Assembly (NCBI RefSeq): GCF_004458765.1
Contig: NZ_SPJX01000167.1
Span: forward strand, 1-64,000
Direction: 5' to 3'
Source: Microvirga pakistanensis
GTDB taxonomy: Bacteria; Pseudomonadota; Alphaproteobacteria; Rhizobiales; Beijerinckiaceae
DNA length: 64,000 nt
The position numbers were made by a program, and so were the translations under genes. A model generated the notes under the pieces. The model saw only the letters and a program-made list of their open reading frames with translations, did no database searches and was not told where the DNA came from. Each line of letters starts with the position of its first letter. Position 1 is the first letter of the stretch. Shown here in pieces: positions 16,525 through 25,848 of the stretch.

Positions 16525-17238
16525 TCAGGCTCCCGCCTCGCCGCTCGTGTCGATGGAGCGGTCATTCTTGGGCCGATCGATCGACAGCGCTTCGCCGGTC
16601 ACGAGGTAGTGCACCGTTTCGGCGATGTTGGTGGTGTGGTCGCCGATGCGCTCGATGTTCTTGGCGCAGAACAGGAGATGCGTGCAGAACGAGATGTTGC
16701 GCGGATCTTCCATCATGTAGGTCAGGAGTTCGCGGAAAAGCGAAGTATAGAGCGCATCGATGGCGCCATCGCGCTTCCAGACGTCGAGCGCGCGGGCCGT
16801 ATCCTGCTGCGCATAGGCATCGAGCACATCCTTGAGCTGCCCCAGCACGAGGTCGCTCATGTGCTGGAGACCAAGGACGATCTTCTGCGGCTGGAAGTCG
16901 CTGCCGATGGCGAGAGCGCGCTTGCCGATGTTCTTGGCCAAATCGCCGATGCGTTCCACGTCTCCGGATACGCGAATGGCCGAGATGGTCTCGCGCAGGT
17001 CCACCGCCAACGGCTGACGGCGGGCGATGGTGAGAATGGCGCTTTCTTCGATCTCGCGCTGCAGCAGATCGAGGCGTTTGTCCGAGGCAATGACGGTCTG
17101 CGCCAAGGCCGTGTCGTGCCGCACGAGCGCGCTGATCGCATCGACGAGCATTTTCTCGGCGATGCCGCCCATCTCGGAAATGCGTCGCCTAAGAGCCTGC
17201 AGGTCGTTGTCGTAGGAGCTGACGATATGCTCCGCCAT
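16525..17238 (-). CDS. phoU: Phosphate signalling protein PhoU
   Basis: A 237-aa helical protein that links the PstSCAB transporter to PhoR and represses the Pho response when phosphate is plentiful. Both PhoU repeats are visible: an N-terminal one with YDNDLQALRRRISEMGGIAE and LQREIEESAILTIARRQPLA, and a second with FRELLTYMMEDPRNISFCTH and CAKNIERIGDHTTNIAETVH. The conserved acidic metal-binding motif appears as VERIGDLAKN and IERIGDHTTN. It lies between pstB and phoB on the same strand with short gaps, so it belongs to the operon. Confidence 0.95.
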   Translation of the reverse strand: MAEHIVSSYDNDLQALRRRISEMGGIAEKMLVDAISALVRHDTALAQTVIASDKRLDLLQREIEESAILTIARRQPLAVDLRETISAIRVSGDVERIGDLAKNIGKRALAIGSDFQPQKIVLGLQHMSDLVLGQLKDVLDAYAQQDTARALDVWKRDGAIDALYTSLFRELLTYMMEDPRNISFCTHLLFCAKNIERIGDHTTNIAETVHYLVTGEALSIDRPKNDRSIDTSGEAGA

Positions 17239-17264
17239 GGGGAGGCCTCCTTGAAGCGCTTCGA

Positions 17265-18083
17265 TCAGCCGAAGCGGCCCGTGATGTAATCCTGAGTCTG
17301 TTTCTTGGACGGGTTCATGAACATCTTGGTCGTCGGCCCGAATTCCACGAGTTCGCCCAGATACATGAAGGCGGTGAACTGCGAGATGCGCGCCGCCTGC
17401 TGCATGTTGTGGGTGACGATCACGATGGTGAACTCGGAGCGGAGCTGCTCGATCAGCTCCTCGATCTTGCCCGTGGAGATCGGATCGAGCGCCGAGGTCG
17501 GCTCGTCGAGCAGGATCACCTCAGGATGCTGGGCGATGGTGCGGGCGATGCACAGGCGCTGCTGCTGTCCGCCGGAGAGGCCCATGCCGGACTGGCGCAG
17601 CTTGTCCTTCACTTCGTCCCAGAGAGCCGCCTTGCGCAGGGCTTCCTCCACGCGACCGTCGAGCTCGCCTTTCGGGAGCTTCTCGTAGAGGCGGATCCCG
17701 AAGGCGATATTGTCGTAGATCGACATGGGAAACGGCGTGGGTTTCTGGAACACCATGCCGACTCGCGCCCGCAGCTCGTTGACATCGACGGAAGGGGACA
17801 GAACGTTCTGCCCATCGAGCAGGATCTGACCTTCGGCACGCTGCTCTGGATAGAGGCTGTAGATCCGGTTGAAGGTGCGCAGCAAGGTCGACTTCCCGCA
17901 GCCGGAGGGGCCGATCAGCGCCGTCACCTGCCGATCAAAGAAATCCATGGAGATGTTCTTCAGGCTGCAAAAATCGCCATAGTAAAAGTTGAGGTCGCGC
18001 ACAGCGATCCGCACTGGCGCGCCCACGTCGGCGGACGCCGCATTGCCGATGGCATTGCTTGCGGAAACGGCAATCGGGCTCAT
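17265..18083 (-). CDS. pstB: Phosphate ABC transporter ATPase PstB
   Basis: The 272-aa ATP-hydrolysing subunit of the high-affinity phosphate importer. Walker A is [17 protein letters not shown], the Q-loop region follows [20 protein letters not shown], the signature is [16 protein letters not shown], and Walker B with the catalytic Glu is [17 protein letters not shown]; the switch His is in [13 protein letters not shown]. The N-terminus carries about 25 extra residues before the conserved [11 protein letters not shown], as in other alphaproteobacteria. The start overlaps the pstA stop by four bases. Confidence 0.96.
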   Translation of the reverse strand: MSPIAVSASNAIGNAASADVGAPVRIAVRDLNFYYGDFCSLKNISMDFFDRQVTALIGPSGCGKSTLLRTFNRIYSLYPEQRAEGQILLDGQNVLSPSVDVNELRARVGMVFQKPTPFPMSIYDNIAFGIRLYEKLPKGELDGRVEEALRKAALWDEVKDKLRQSGMGLSGGQQQRLCIARTIAQHPEVILLDEPTSALDPISTGKIEELIEQLRSEFTIVIVTHNMQQAARISQFTAFMYLGELVEFGPTTKMFMNPSKKQTQDYITGRFG

Positions 18084-18973
18084 CGGGCTTTTTCCTTCCT
18101 CAGGATCAGGCGCGCCGCAATCGACAGCGCGAGGATCGACATGGTGATGATGAGGGCGCCGGCCCAGGCGAGTTCACGCCAGTTCTCATAAGGGGACAAT
18201 GCGAACTGGTAGATCATGACCGGCAGGTTGGCGACGCCGCCCATCAGATTCGGGTTGAACCAGAAATTGTTGTTGAGGGCCGTGAACAGCAGTGGCGCGG
18301 TCTCGCCAGCGATCCGGGCCGTGGCCAGTAGAATACCGGTGACCATGCCGGCGCGTGCGGCCTTCCAGCTAATCTTGATGATCACCGTCGACATGGGCGC
18401 ACCAAGGGCAGCGCCCGCCTCGCGCAGCGAACCGGGCACAAGGCGCAGCATATCCTCGGTGGTACGGACGATGACAGGAACGGCGATGATCGCGAGTGCC
18501 ACGCCTCCGGCCCATCCCGAGTAACCCCCCATCGGCTGCACCATGAGCATGTAAACGAAGAGGCCTATGAGAATGCTCGGCGCGGCGAGCAGGATGTCGT
18601 TCACGAAACGAATGGTCTCGGCGAGCTTCGAGCCCTTCCCGTACTCCGCCAGATAGGTTCCCGCGAGGACACCGATGGGTGTGGCGACCACGATGCCGAG
18701 CGTGGTGAGGATGAGGCTGCCGACCAGCGCGTTGGCGATGCCGCCGCCCTGACTTCCCGGGCCGGGGGTCGTATGCGTGAACACATCCGCCGACAATCCG
18801 CCGATCCCCTCGACGAGAAGCATCAGGAGGATCCAGCCCAGCACCACGGCTCCGAGGATGGTGAAAAGTGCGCAGACGACCTTGAGCGCGCGATCCGCGA
18901 GATAGCGGCTGCGGCGCACGCGCCCCCAGGGCGCAGGGCTTGCGGTAACGGTTCCTTGCAGAGCGGTATCCAT
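18080..18973 (-). CDS. pstA: Phosphate ABC transporter permease PstA
   Basis: A 297-aa inner-membrane permease. Hydrophobic segments appear in the usual order, beginning with [20 protein letters not shown] and followed by [20 protein letters not shown]. The EAA-type cytoplasmic loop that contacts PstB is [20 protein letters not shown]. The end of the protein includes [11 protein letters not shown] and a final membrane segment. It overlaps pstB by four bases and follows pstC by nine bases. With PstC it forms the translocation path for phosphate handed over by PstS. Confidence 0.94.
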   Translation of the reverse strand: MDTALQGTVTASPAPWGRVRRSRYLADRALKVVCALFTILGAVVLGWILLMLLVEGIGGLSADVFTHTTPGPGSQGGGIANALVGSLILTTLGIVVATPIGVLAGTYLAEYGKGSKLAETIRFVNDILLAAPSILIGLFVYMLMVQPMGGYSGWAGGVALAIIAVPVIVRTTEDMLRLVPGSLREAGAALGAPMSTVIIKISWKAARAGMVTGILLATARIAGETAPLLFTALNNNFWFNPNLMGGVANLPVMIYQFALSPYENWRELAWAGALIITMSILALSIAARLILRKEKAR

Positions 18974-18982
18974 CGCGACCTC

Positions 18983-19957
18983 TTATGCGGTCCTGACGCG
19001 TGCGATCAGAAGACGGGCGAGAACGAGCACCACGAAGGTGACGAGAAACAGGATGCAGCCGAGCGCCATGAGCGCGTTGAGCTGAAGTCCGATGGCCTCG
19101 TTGAATTCGTTGGCGATGCGTGATGCGATGGTGGACCCCGGATCGAAGATCGAGCCGGACAGGCGGTTGGCGTTTCCGATCACGAAGGTGACCGCCATGG
19201 TCTCACCCAGGGCGCGGCCCAGCCCCAGCATGATCGCGCCGATGATGCTGACGCCGGCCTGCGGAAGCAGCACGTTGCGCACCACCTCCCATGTCGTGCA
19301 GCCGATGCCATAGGCGCTCTCGCGCAGCACGGACGGGATTTGGTCGAGGATATCGCGCGCAATGGACGCGATGAACGGAATGATCATGAAGGACAGGATG
19401 ATGCCGGCCGTCAGGACGCCGACGCCCGAAGGCGTGCGGGCATAGAGGATGGTTCCGACAATGGGCATGCCTTCCACGACGCTGGAAACCGGGACCTGGA
19501 CGTACTTCGCAAACAGGGGCGCGAAGACGAACAGGCCCCACATGCCGTAGATGATGCTCGGCACCGCCGCGAGCAGCTCGATGACGGTTGCGACCGGCCG
19601 CTTGAGCCACGGGGGACAAAACTGCGTGAGAAAGATGGCGATGCCGAGGGACAGCGGAACGCCGATGGCGAGGGCGATCACGGCCGTCGACAAGGTCCCG
19701 ACGATGGCGACCCACGCGCCATACTGATCCTCGTTGACGTTCCAGACGCTCGACGTGATGAAACCGAAGCCGAACTCGCGGAAAGCAGGCCAGCCGCCGT
19801 AGATCATCGCCCCGATGATGCCCGCGAGAACAAGCAGCACCAAAAGGGCCGAGCCAAGGCTCGCGATGCGGAAAACACGGTCGAAACCGGGTTGGGACGA
19901 TCGGCGAACGGAACCGTTCTTGCGCGAAGCCAAACGTTCTTGCGAGAGAGCTACCAT
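18983..19957 (-). CDS. pstC: Phosphate ABC transporter permease PstC
   Basis: A 324-aa inner-membrane permease. The first membrane helix is IASLGSALLVLLVLAGIIGA; the EAA loop is VLRESAYGIGCTTWEVVRNV, followed by LGLGRALGETMAVTFVIGNA. The start at 19957 (ATG) is preferred over the upstream GTG at 19969 because GGCGG lies just before it. It follows pstS by 33 bases and precedes pstA. The pairing with PstA, PstB and PstS nearby makes the assignment secure. Confidence 0.94.
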   Translation of the reverse strand: MVALSQERLASRKNGSVRRSSQPGFDRVFRIASLGSALLVLLVLAGIIGAMIYGGWPAFREFGFGFITSSVWNVNEDQYGAWVAIVGTLSTAVIALAIGVPLSLGIAIFLTQFCPPWLKRPVATVIELLAAVPSIIYGMWGLFVFAPLFAKYVQVPVSSVVEGMPIVGTILYARTPSGVGVLTAGIILSFMIIPFIASIARDILDQIPSVLRESAYGIGCTTWEVVRNVLLPQAGVSIIGAIMLGLGRALGETMAVTFVIGNANRLSGSIFDPGSTIASRIANEFNEAIGLQLNALMALGCILFLVTFVVLVLARLLIARVRTA

Positions 19958-19990
19958 CCGCCGATCCACTTGCTTTTCAGAGAGGCCTGA

Positions 19991-21034
19991 TCACTGGGTG
20001 AAGACAGGCTGGCCCGAAGCGTTCTTGATCTCGCTCTTCCAGGTTGCGCGCACCTGCTCCTTCACCGGATCGGGAAGCGGAACGTAGTCGAGCTCGATGG
20101 CCATCTTGTCCCCGTTCTTGAAGGACCAGTCGAAGAACTTGAGAGCCTCGGCGACCTGCTCGGGCTTCTCGGGGCTCTTCGGCACCAGAATGAAGGTCGG
20201 AGCCGTGATTGGCCAAGCCTCGTCGCCCGGCTGGTTGGTCAGAGAGATGCCATAGCCGGGAGCGGACTTCCAGTCGGCGTTGGCCGCTGCGGCCTGGAAG
20301 GTCTTCGCGTCGGGCGACACGAACTTGCCGCTCTTGTTCTGAAGCTGAGCAAAGGGAATGCTGTTCTGCTTGGCGTAGGCATATTCAACATAGCCGATGG
20401 AGTTCGGCACCTGCTTTACGAGTGCCGCGACGCCTTCGTTGCCCTTGCCGCCCTGACCGACGGGCCATTGCACGGAGGAGCCGGCGCCAGGACCGCTCTT
20501 CCAGCCTTCGGAAACCTGGGACAGATAGGTTGTGAACACGCTGGTGGTGCCCGATCCGTCGGAACGGTAGACCGGAGTGATCGCCGCCTCCGGAAGCTTC
20601 ACGCCGGAGTTGAGCTGGGCGATCTTGGCATCGTTCCACTTGGCGATCTTGCCGTTGAAGATGTCGGCGAGAACCTCGCCCGTCAGCTTCAGCTGGCCGG
20701 AGGCAACACCCTGCAGGTTATAAACCGCAACCACACCGCCCATTACGGCCGGAAACTGGACGAAGCCATCCTTCTGGAGATCCTCACCCTTGAGAGGAGC
20801 ATCGGTCGCGCCGAAATCCACCGTCTTGGCGCGGATCTGACGGATGCCGCCGCTGGAGCCGATGGACTGATAGTTCAGGCGGTTTCCGGTTTCCTTGTTA
20901 TAGGCCTCGGCCCACTTGGCGTAGATCGGGAAGGGGAAAGTCGCGCCTGCGCCGGTGATATCGGCGGCGGACGCCGGGGTCGTAAGACTTGCGACGGCAA
21001 AGCCGGCCGCCATGGCGAAGGACATGATCTTCAC
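19991..21034 (-). CDS. pstS: Phosphate-binding protein PstS
   Basis: A 347-aa periplasmic protein with a clean signal peptide (MKIMSFAMAAGFAVASLTTP, cleavage after ASA). The mature start DITGAGATFPFPIYAKWAEA is the PstS hallmark, followed by YQSIGSSGGIRQIRAKTVDF (Ser and Arg phosphate contacts), GATDAPLK, and YRSDGSGTTSVFTTYLSQ, the second phosphate-binding loop. Length agrees with family members. It has its own Pho box about 96-124 bases upstream, downstream of phoR, so it starts a phosphate-inducible transcript. Confidence 0.96.
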   Translation of the reverse strand: MKIMSFAMAAGFAVASLTTPASAADITGAGATFPFPIYAKWAEAYNKETGNRLNYQSIGSSGGIRQIRAKTVDFGATDAPLKGEDLQKDGFVQFPAVMGGVVAVYNLQGVASGQLKLTGEVLADIFNGKIAKWNDAKIAQLNSGVKLPEAAITPVYRSDGSGTTSVFTTYLSQVSEGWKSGPGAGSSVQWPVGQGGKGNEGVAALVKQVPNSIGYVEYAYAKQNSIPFAQLQNKSGKFVSPDAKTFQAAAANADWKSAPGYGISLTNQPGDEAWPITAPTFILVPKSPEKPEQVAEALKFFDWSFKNGDKMAIELDYVPLPDPVKEQVRATWKSEIKNASGQPVFTQ

Positions 21035-21129
21035 GGTAAATCTCCCTGTTCATACAAGCGCGGCAGATAGCTCGAAGACCTGTTCCGGGCCGCGCGGTTG
21101 GACAGCTAGGCCCGGCGCGTGTCGGCTCT

Positions 21130-21158
21130 ACGACAGTTGGATGACAAATAGATGACAC
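21130..21158 (-). promoter_or_regulatory. Triple Pho box upstream of pstS
   Basis: On the minus strand three seven-base repeats, GTGTCAT (21158-21152), TTGTCAT (21147-21141) and CTGTCGT (21136-21130), are each separated by four bases. This is the tandem arrangement bound by PhoB. It lies between the phoR stop and the pstS start and faces pstS. Confidence 0.85.
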
Positions 21159-21194
21159 CCCGAAAGGATCCCAGGGCAGAGCCATGGAAACCCC

Positions 21195-22502
21195 TTAGAG
21201 GCCGGATGGGGCCTCGGGAAGCCTGACGGTGAAACGGGCGCCCTGTCCCGGCTCGCTGGCGATGTCGAGCCGGCCGCGGTGGCGGTTGACGATGTGCTTG
21301 ACGATGGCCAGTCCTAAGCCCGTTCCCCCCTTGTCCCGGCTCTGAGCCACATCGACCCGGTAGAAGCGCTCGGTCAGTCGCGGAAGGTGCTCCGGCGCGA
21401 TGCCGGGGCCATAATCCTGAACCGACAGGACCGCAAGGCGGTCCTGAGGTCCCCGGTCAGCCTCGACGCTCTCGACGGTCACGTCGACGGCTCCGCCACT
21501 CTCACCGTATTTGACGGCATTCTCGATCAGGTTCTCGATCACGCGCAGAAGCTCGTCGCGATCGCCGAGCACGCGGACAGGGCGCGGCGGCAGAGCCGCC
21601 CGGATCATCACGCCCTTCTCCTTTGCGGCGGGGGAGAACGTCTCGACCATGGGGGCGACGAGCGAGCCGAGATCGACGACCTGTGTCGGCGGCACATGCG
21701 CCCGCATCTCGATGCGCGAGAGGGACAGGAGATCGTCGATCAGGCGTCTCATGCGCTGGGCCTGGACCCGCATGATCTCAAGAAAGCGCTCCCGCGCCCC
21801 GGGATCGTCCCTGGCCGGCCCCTGCAGGGTCTCAACGAACCCCAGGAGGGAGGCGAGCGGCGTGCGCAGTTCGTGGCTTGCATTCGCCACGAAATCCGCC
21901 CGCATCGCCTCGAGGCGTCGGGCCGAGGTGAGATCGCGGAAGAACAGGACAACCCCGGACTGCACGGCCACGGTCGAGGCTTCGGCCTGCAAAGGTCCGA
22001 TATGAACCTCGAACGTCCGCTCCGTCGGAACGCGCTCGGAATATTCGACCCGCAACGCCCCCCCTGTTTCGATCACCTCCTCGATACCGTCGAGCACGTC
22101 GGGGCTGCGGAGGAAGAACGACAGGGGATGACCGACCTTCAGCCCGGGCAGTAGGATCTGGGCAGCCCTGTTGGCCTCCAGAACGACCGCGCGCCGGTCG
22201 ACCAGGATCACCGGATCCGGGATCTGCGTGAGCACGGCCTCGGCAACGGCGCTTCGCGCGGATGCCTTGGGACCCGACTGCAGAACCTGGCCGAGCCGCT
22301 TGCGTTGCACTCCCCCTGTCCCGGCACTGAGCATCATGGCGCAGACGACGCCGACGACGAACCAGCCGTCGCCGTAGCCGCGCCAGAGGGCAATAGCGCT
22401 CAGAAGCAGACTGGTCAGGGCCGCTCCGCGAAAGGCCGCCGCGCGCAGCGGAGCGGCGCCGGAAGGGCCGGCTGCCGGCGTGATCTCGCTGGGATCGGTC
22501 AT
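21195..22502 (-). CDS. phoR: Phosphate regulon sensor histidine kinase PhoR
   Basis: A 435-aa membrane kinase. Two adjacent hydrophobic segments near residues 25-60 form a short hairpin with almost no periplasmic part, as is usual for PhoR. A PAS domain follows (about residues 90-190, LTQIPDPVILVDRRAVVLEA). The phospho-acceptor is His210 in VANASHELRTPLASLLGFVE. The ATP domain has NLIENAVKYGESG, VQDYGPGIAPEHLPRLTERF and GGTGLGLAIVKHIVNRH. It activates PhoB, encoded at the far end of the same cluster, and is controlled through PhoU and PstSCAB. The strand order phoR-pstSCAB-phoU-phoB is typical of Hyphomicrobiales. Confidence 0.93.
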   Translation of the reverse strand: MTDPSEITPAAGPSGAAPLRAAAFRGAALTSLLLSAIALWRGYGDGWFVVGVVCAMMLSAGTGGVQRKRLGQVLQSGPKASARSAVAEAVLTQIPDPVILVDRRAVVLEANRAAQILLPGLKVGHPLSFFLRSPDVLDGIEEVIETGGALRVEYSERVPTERTFEVHIGPLQAEASTVAVQSGVVLFFRDLTSARRLEAMRADFVANASHELRTPLASLLGFVETLQGPARDDPGARERFLEIMRVQAQRMRRLIDDLLSLSRIEMRAHVPPTQVVDLGSLVAPMVETFSPAAKEKGVMIRAALPPRPVRVLGDRDELLRVIENLIENAVKYGESGGAVDVTVESVEADRGPQDRLAVLSVQDYGPGIAPEHLPRLTERFYRVDVAQSRDKGGTGLGLAIVKHIVNRHRGRLDIASEPGQGARFTVRLPEAPSGL

Positions 22503-22574
22503 GGTGCTCCAGAGCCTCGGATGAATGTCGCGTCAGGTTTTAGGACGCGGGCTCCGAAGTGTCATCTCCTCAGC

Positions 22575-23621
22575 CTAGCTTCCCTCCGCGGGCTCCTCGT
22601 CGGGCTTGAACGCGCCTCGCGAGGAGCGCAGACGGTTGCGGATCTCGTAGGCACCCAGCATGGCCAAGGCCATGACGAAGGGGAGGAGGTAATAGCACAG
22701 GCGGTAGAGCAGGAGCGCGCCGAGCACCGGCTCGCGCGGATAGCTCGAGAGCGCCAGGAGAATCGTGGCCTCGAAGACCCCTAGGCCTCCCGGCGCATGG
22801 CTTGCCACGCCCAGCATGACGGCAAAGATGTAAACCGCCAGAAAGGTCTCGAAGCTCAACCCATGCCCGCCAGGCAGCAGAACGAACAGCACGCCTGCCC
22901 CGGCACAGACATCGCAGGCGCCGATCAGAATCTGCGCGAGCGACAGGCGCAAGCCCGGGAGTTCCAGCTTCCAGCCCTGGATGCGCACGATTCGGCGCTT
23001 AAACGATACCCAGACCAGATAGCCCGCAACGAAAACGGCGGCGGCGAGGCCGATGAGCTGATTAACCCAGATATGGGTGTAGACGAGGCTCGCGAGTTCG
23101 TCCGCCTGCCGGATCAGGCTCCAGGCCAGGACCAGGGCCATTCCGAGCCAGAAGGTCACGCCGGCGATCACCGTGAGACTTGCCACCCGGCCCGGGCTCA
23201 CGCCCTTGGGAGCATAGATCCAGTAGCGGACCGTGCCCGCCGTGAGCAGGGGAAAGCCCAGGGTAAAGCTCACCGCATACGAGGTGAAGGAGGCCATTGC
23301 CGTCGTGCGATAGGGGATTTTCAGCTTGAGCTGCCTGAGGGCAATGGCATCATAACAGGTCAGCAGGCTGTAGCTGATCGTCGTGAAGAGAACCGCAAGG
23401 CCGATCTGGCGCAGGCTCGCCGCCGTGAAGGCGGCCCTCAGTTCGTTCACGTCAATTTCAGAGACGATATGCCAAAGGACCACCAGGGAGGCGGCGAACA
23501 GGATTACGCTCGCGGCCATGCCGATCCAGGCGAAGCGTCGCGAACGGCGCTCCCTCGGGTGCAGGAGGTCGGCAGATGCGATGTCCGGCGGAGCAACCGG
23601 ATGAGGGCTCATATCGTTCAT
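22575..23621 (-). CDS. YbhN/UPF0104-type lysylphosphatidylglycerol synthase-like membrane protein
   Basis: A 348-aa polytopic protein. Hydrophobic segments start at about residues 28-52 (FAWIGMAASVILFAASLVVL) and fill most of the protein. Family features are the cytoplasmic DAIALRQLKLKIPYRTTAM segment, SYAVSFTLGFPLLTAGTVRY, and near the end GVASHAPGGLGVFEATILLA, which matches the conserved P-G-G-G-x-E motif of the LPG synthase transmembrane (flippase) domain. There is no aminoacyltransferase domain, so a lipid transport role is more likely than synthesis. It is on the same strand as phoR but 72 bases upstream, and its link to phosphate is unproven. Confidence 0.8.
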   Translation of the reverse strand: MNDMSPHPVAPPDIASADLLHPRERRSRRFAWIGMAASVILFAASLVVLWHIVSEIDVNELRAAFTAASLRQIGLAVLFTTISYSLLTCYDAIALRQLKLKIPYRTTAMASFTSYAVSFTLGFPLLTAGTVRYWIYAPKGVSPGRVASLTVIAGVTFWLGMALVLAWSLIRQADELASLVYTHIWVNQLIGLAAAVFVAGYLVWVSFKRRIVRIQGWKLELPGLRLSLAQILIGACDVCAGAGVLFVLLPGGHGLSFETFLAVYIFAVMLGVASHAPGGLGVFEATILLALSSYPREPVLGALLLYRLCYYLLPFVMALAMLGAYEIRNRLRSSRGAFKPDEEPAEGS

Positions 23622-23815
23622 GAAGGGTTCAACAAGCCTCGGCGTGAAACGCCGCTTCAGGGTTCAAGAGCTGTCCTGCATCTATGTGCTCCGGCGGCGA
23701 AGCGCCAGACGCGAGCGGTTTCTTAGTCCTTTCCCCTCCCTGGGGCTACTCTTTCGCCCCCAAAAACACACATTGAGCACGATTTAGGTTGTCAGCATCG
23801 AAAAGGCCCTCAAGA

Positions 23816-25261
23816 ATGAAGCTCCCTTTGGCACGAGAACAGGCGGCAAGTCGCGGCACTAGGGAGATCCGAGTGGATTTCAGCGCAACGGAAAATCAAT
23901 TTGCCGTCCTGGCCGAATCCCTCCCCCAGCTCGTCTGGTCGGCCCGTGCCGACGGGTCTCACGATTATTTCAACCGGCGATGGCACGAATTTACTGGCAT
24001 GACCGCCGAGCAATCCGAGGGAAATGGCTGGCAGAATGCCGTTCACCCAAGGGATTTGCCCGCGGTCAAGGCCCAATGGCGCCATTCCGTCGAAACCGGC
24101 GCGCCTTACGAGACGGAGTACCGGATCCGAAACGCCGCGGGTATCTTTGAATGGGTTCTCAGTCGCGCTGTTCCTATCCAGGATCTTTCAGGCCATACCA
24201 CGCGCTGGTTTGGGACCAGCACCAACATCGATGCGCAGAAGAACGCCGAGGAAGCTGTCCGCAGCCTTGAGACCCGCTATCGCCTTGCGCTGGAAGCAGC
24301 CAATCTCGGCACGTGGCAGATGGATCTGGAGGAAAAGCGGATTCTCTGGGATGAGGGAGCCTGCGCGCTCTACGGGATCCCGCACGACGGATCGTTCAGC
24401 CTACCGTTCGACCAAGTCATCGAAATGGTTCACCCTGACGATCGGGAAGCCGTGAAATCGCGCATCGTCGAAGCCTGCGATCCACAATCGGACGGCCATT
24501 ATGAAAGCGAGTACCGGGCGATCCTGCCCGATGGACGACTCCGCTGGTTCCGTTCGGTGGGGCAGGCTTTCTTCGCAGTCGACGGCGACCATTCCCAAGC
24601 CGTGATCATCTCCGGCGTCGTCAGCGACATTACCGAGCGGCATGCTTTCGAGGAGGCGCAGCAGCTTCTCACGCGCGAGTTGAACCATCGTGTGAAGAAT
24701 CTCTTCGCCATCGCCAACGGCATGGTCTCGATGACGGCGCGCACGGCCAAGGACCCGAAGGAAATGGCCACTGCGCTGCGTGGTCGCCTGAGCGCACTCT
24801 CCCGGGCTCACGAACTCGTGCAGCCCGCCGCCATCCGACATGGCTCCGGCCCGGACGTCGGGCTTGTCCAATTGTGCGAGGCCGTGCTCGAGCCCTACCG
24901 GCAGACCGGAACGCCCCGGGTCAGCATCGAGGGACCGAGCGTGCGCGTGGGCTCCAACACCACGACGAGCCTTGCCCTCGTGCTTCACGAACTGGCCACC
25001 AACGCGGCAAAATATGGATGCCTGTCCAATCCGGAAGGTCACCTGTCGATCCGATGGATGGTTCACGAGGATATCGTCGATCTCGTGTGGACGGAAAGCG
25101 GTGGCCCTCCCATCGAAACGCCACCGAATTTCCAGGGCTTCGGCACGCAGCTTTCCCAGAGAAGCATCGCCGGCCAGCTCGGCGGCACATTGGAGCAGGA
25201 ATGGCTGCGCGTAGGTCTGCGTGTCCATATGACCCTTCCGCTCGATCGCCTGAGCGGATAA
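23816..25261 (+). CDS. HWE-family sensor histidine kinase with two PAS domains
   Basis: A soluble kinase of 481 aa. The ATG at 23816 is preceded by AAGG at a good distance; a TTG nine codons upstream is less likely. The first PAS domain covers about residues 20-145 (FAVLAESLPQLVWSARADGS), with the second at about 155-285 (YRLALEAANLGTWQMDLEEK). The kinase core is of HWE type: the phospho-acceptor His lies in TRELNHRVKNLFAIANGMVS, followed by ALRGRLSALSRAHELV; the ATP part has LVLHELATNAAKYGCLSNPE and a GFGTQLSQRSI glycine box. HWE kinases often pair with single-domain regulators in light or stress responses. No partner regulator is adjacent, so it is an orphan. Confidence 0.9.
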   Translation: MKLPLAREQAASRGTREIRVDFSATENQFAVLAESLPQLVWSARADGSHDYFNRRWHEFTGMTAEQSEGNGWQNAVHPRDLPAVKAQWRHSVETGAPYETEYRIRNAAGIFEWVLSRAVPIQDLSGHTTRWFGTSTNIDAQKNAEEAVRSLETRYRLALEAANLGTWQMDLEEKRILWDEGACALYGIPHDGSFSLPFDQVIEMVHPDDREAVKSRIVEACDPQSDGHYESEYRAILPDGRLRWFRSVGQAFFAVDGDHSQAVIISGVVSDITERHAFEEAQQLLTRELNHRVKNLFAIANGMVSMTARTAKDPKEMATALRGRLSALSRAHELVQPAAIRHGSGPDVGLVQLCEAVLEPYRQTGTPRVSIEGPSVRVGSNTTTSLALVLHELATNAAKYGCLSNPEGHLSIRWMVHEDIVDLVWTESGGPPIETPPNFQGFGTQLSQRSIAGQLGGTLEQEWLRVGLRVHMTLPLDRLSG

Positions 25262-25298
25262 CGGCCCCGCCGTGCTTCTTCCCTCCTCCGAGACGCCC

Positions 25299-25844
25299 AT
25301 GGCCGTTCACCGCCGTGTCCTCGTTCTGGGCGGAGCCCGCTCGGGCAAGAGCCGCATGGCCCAGCAATGGGCCGAGGCCGCATCGTCGACGCGTGTTTTC
25401 ATCGCAACGGCACAACCCTTCGACGAGGAGATGCGCGAGCGCATCGCACATCACCGGGCGACGCGTGACTCCTCCTGGCTGACGAAGGAAGCGCCCCTCG
25501 ATCTGGCAGAAGCTGTTCACCTGAGCGTCGGCCCCGACAGGATCGTTCTCGTCGATTGCCTGACCTTGTGGCTATCGAACATCATGCTGGACGGGCGCGA
25601 TGCAGATCGCGAGATCGGCATGTTGATGGATGTGCTGAGAACTGCCGAAGGACCGGTGCTGCTGGTGTCGAACGAGGTCGGTCAAGGCATTGTGCCTCCG
25701 ACGGCCCTGGGGCGTCGCTTCCGCGATGAGCAAGGCCGGCTCAATCAGCGAATGGCGGAAGCCTGCGACGCCGTGGTCTTCGTGGCCGCCGGGTGCCCCC
25801 TGCTTCTCAAGCCCGCCCCGCCGGTGAACCTGCATCTGGGCTGA
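25299..25844 (+). CDS. cobU: Adenosylcobinamide kinase / adenosylcobinamide-phosphate guanylyltransferase
   Basis: A 181-aa bifunctional enzyme of late cobalamin synthesis and corrinoid salvage: it phosphorylates adenosylcobinamide, then transfers GMP. The P-loop is LVLGGARSGKSRMAQQWAE; the substrate segment IAHHRATRDSSWLTKEAPLD contains the His that takes the GMP; VLVDCLTLWLSNIM and VLLVSNEVGQGIVPPT are typical, as is the RFRDEQGRLNQRMAEACDAV tail. The start is uncertain: ATG 25299 (MAVHRR) is preferred over a GTG at 25272 because the conserved core begins right after it. It converges on a B12-type binding-protein gene with four bases between, in a small B12 locus. Confidence 0.92.
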   Translation: MAVHRRVLVLGGARSGKSRMAQQWAEAASSTRVFIATAQPFDEEMRERIAHHRATRDSSWLTKEAPLDLAEAVHLSVGPDRIVLVDCLTLWLSNIMLDGRDADREIGMLMDVLRTAEGPVLLVSNEVGQGIVPPTALGRRFRDEQGRLNQRMAEACDAVVFVAAGCPLLLKPAPPVNLHLG

Positions 25845-25848
25845 GGCG

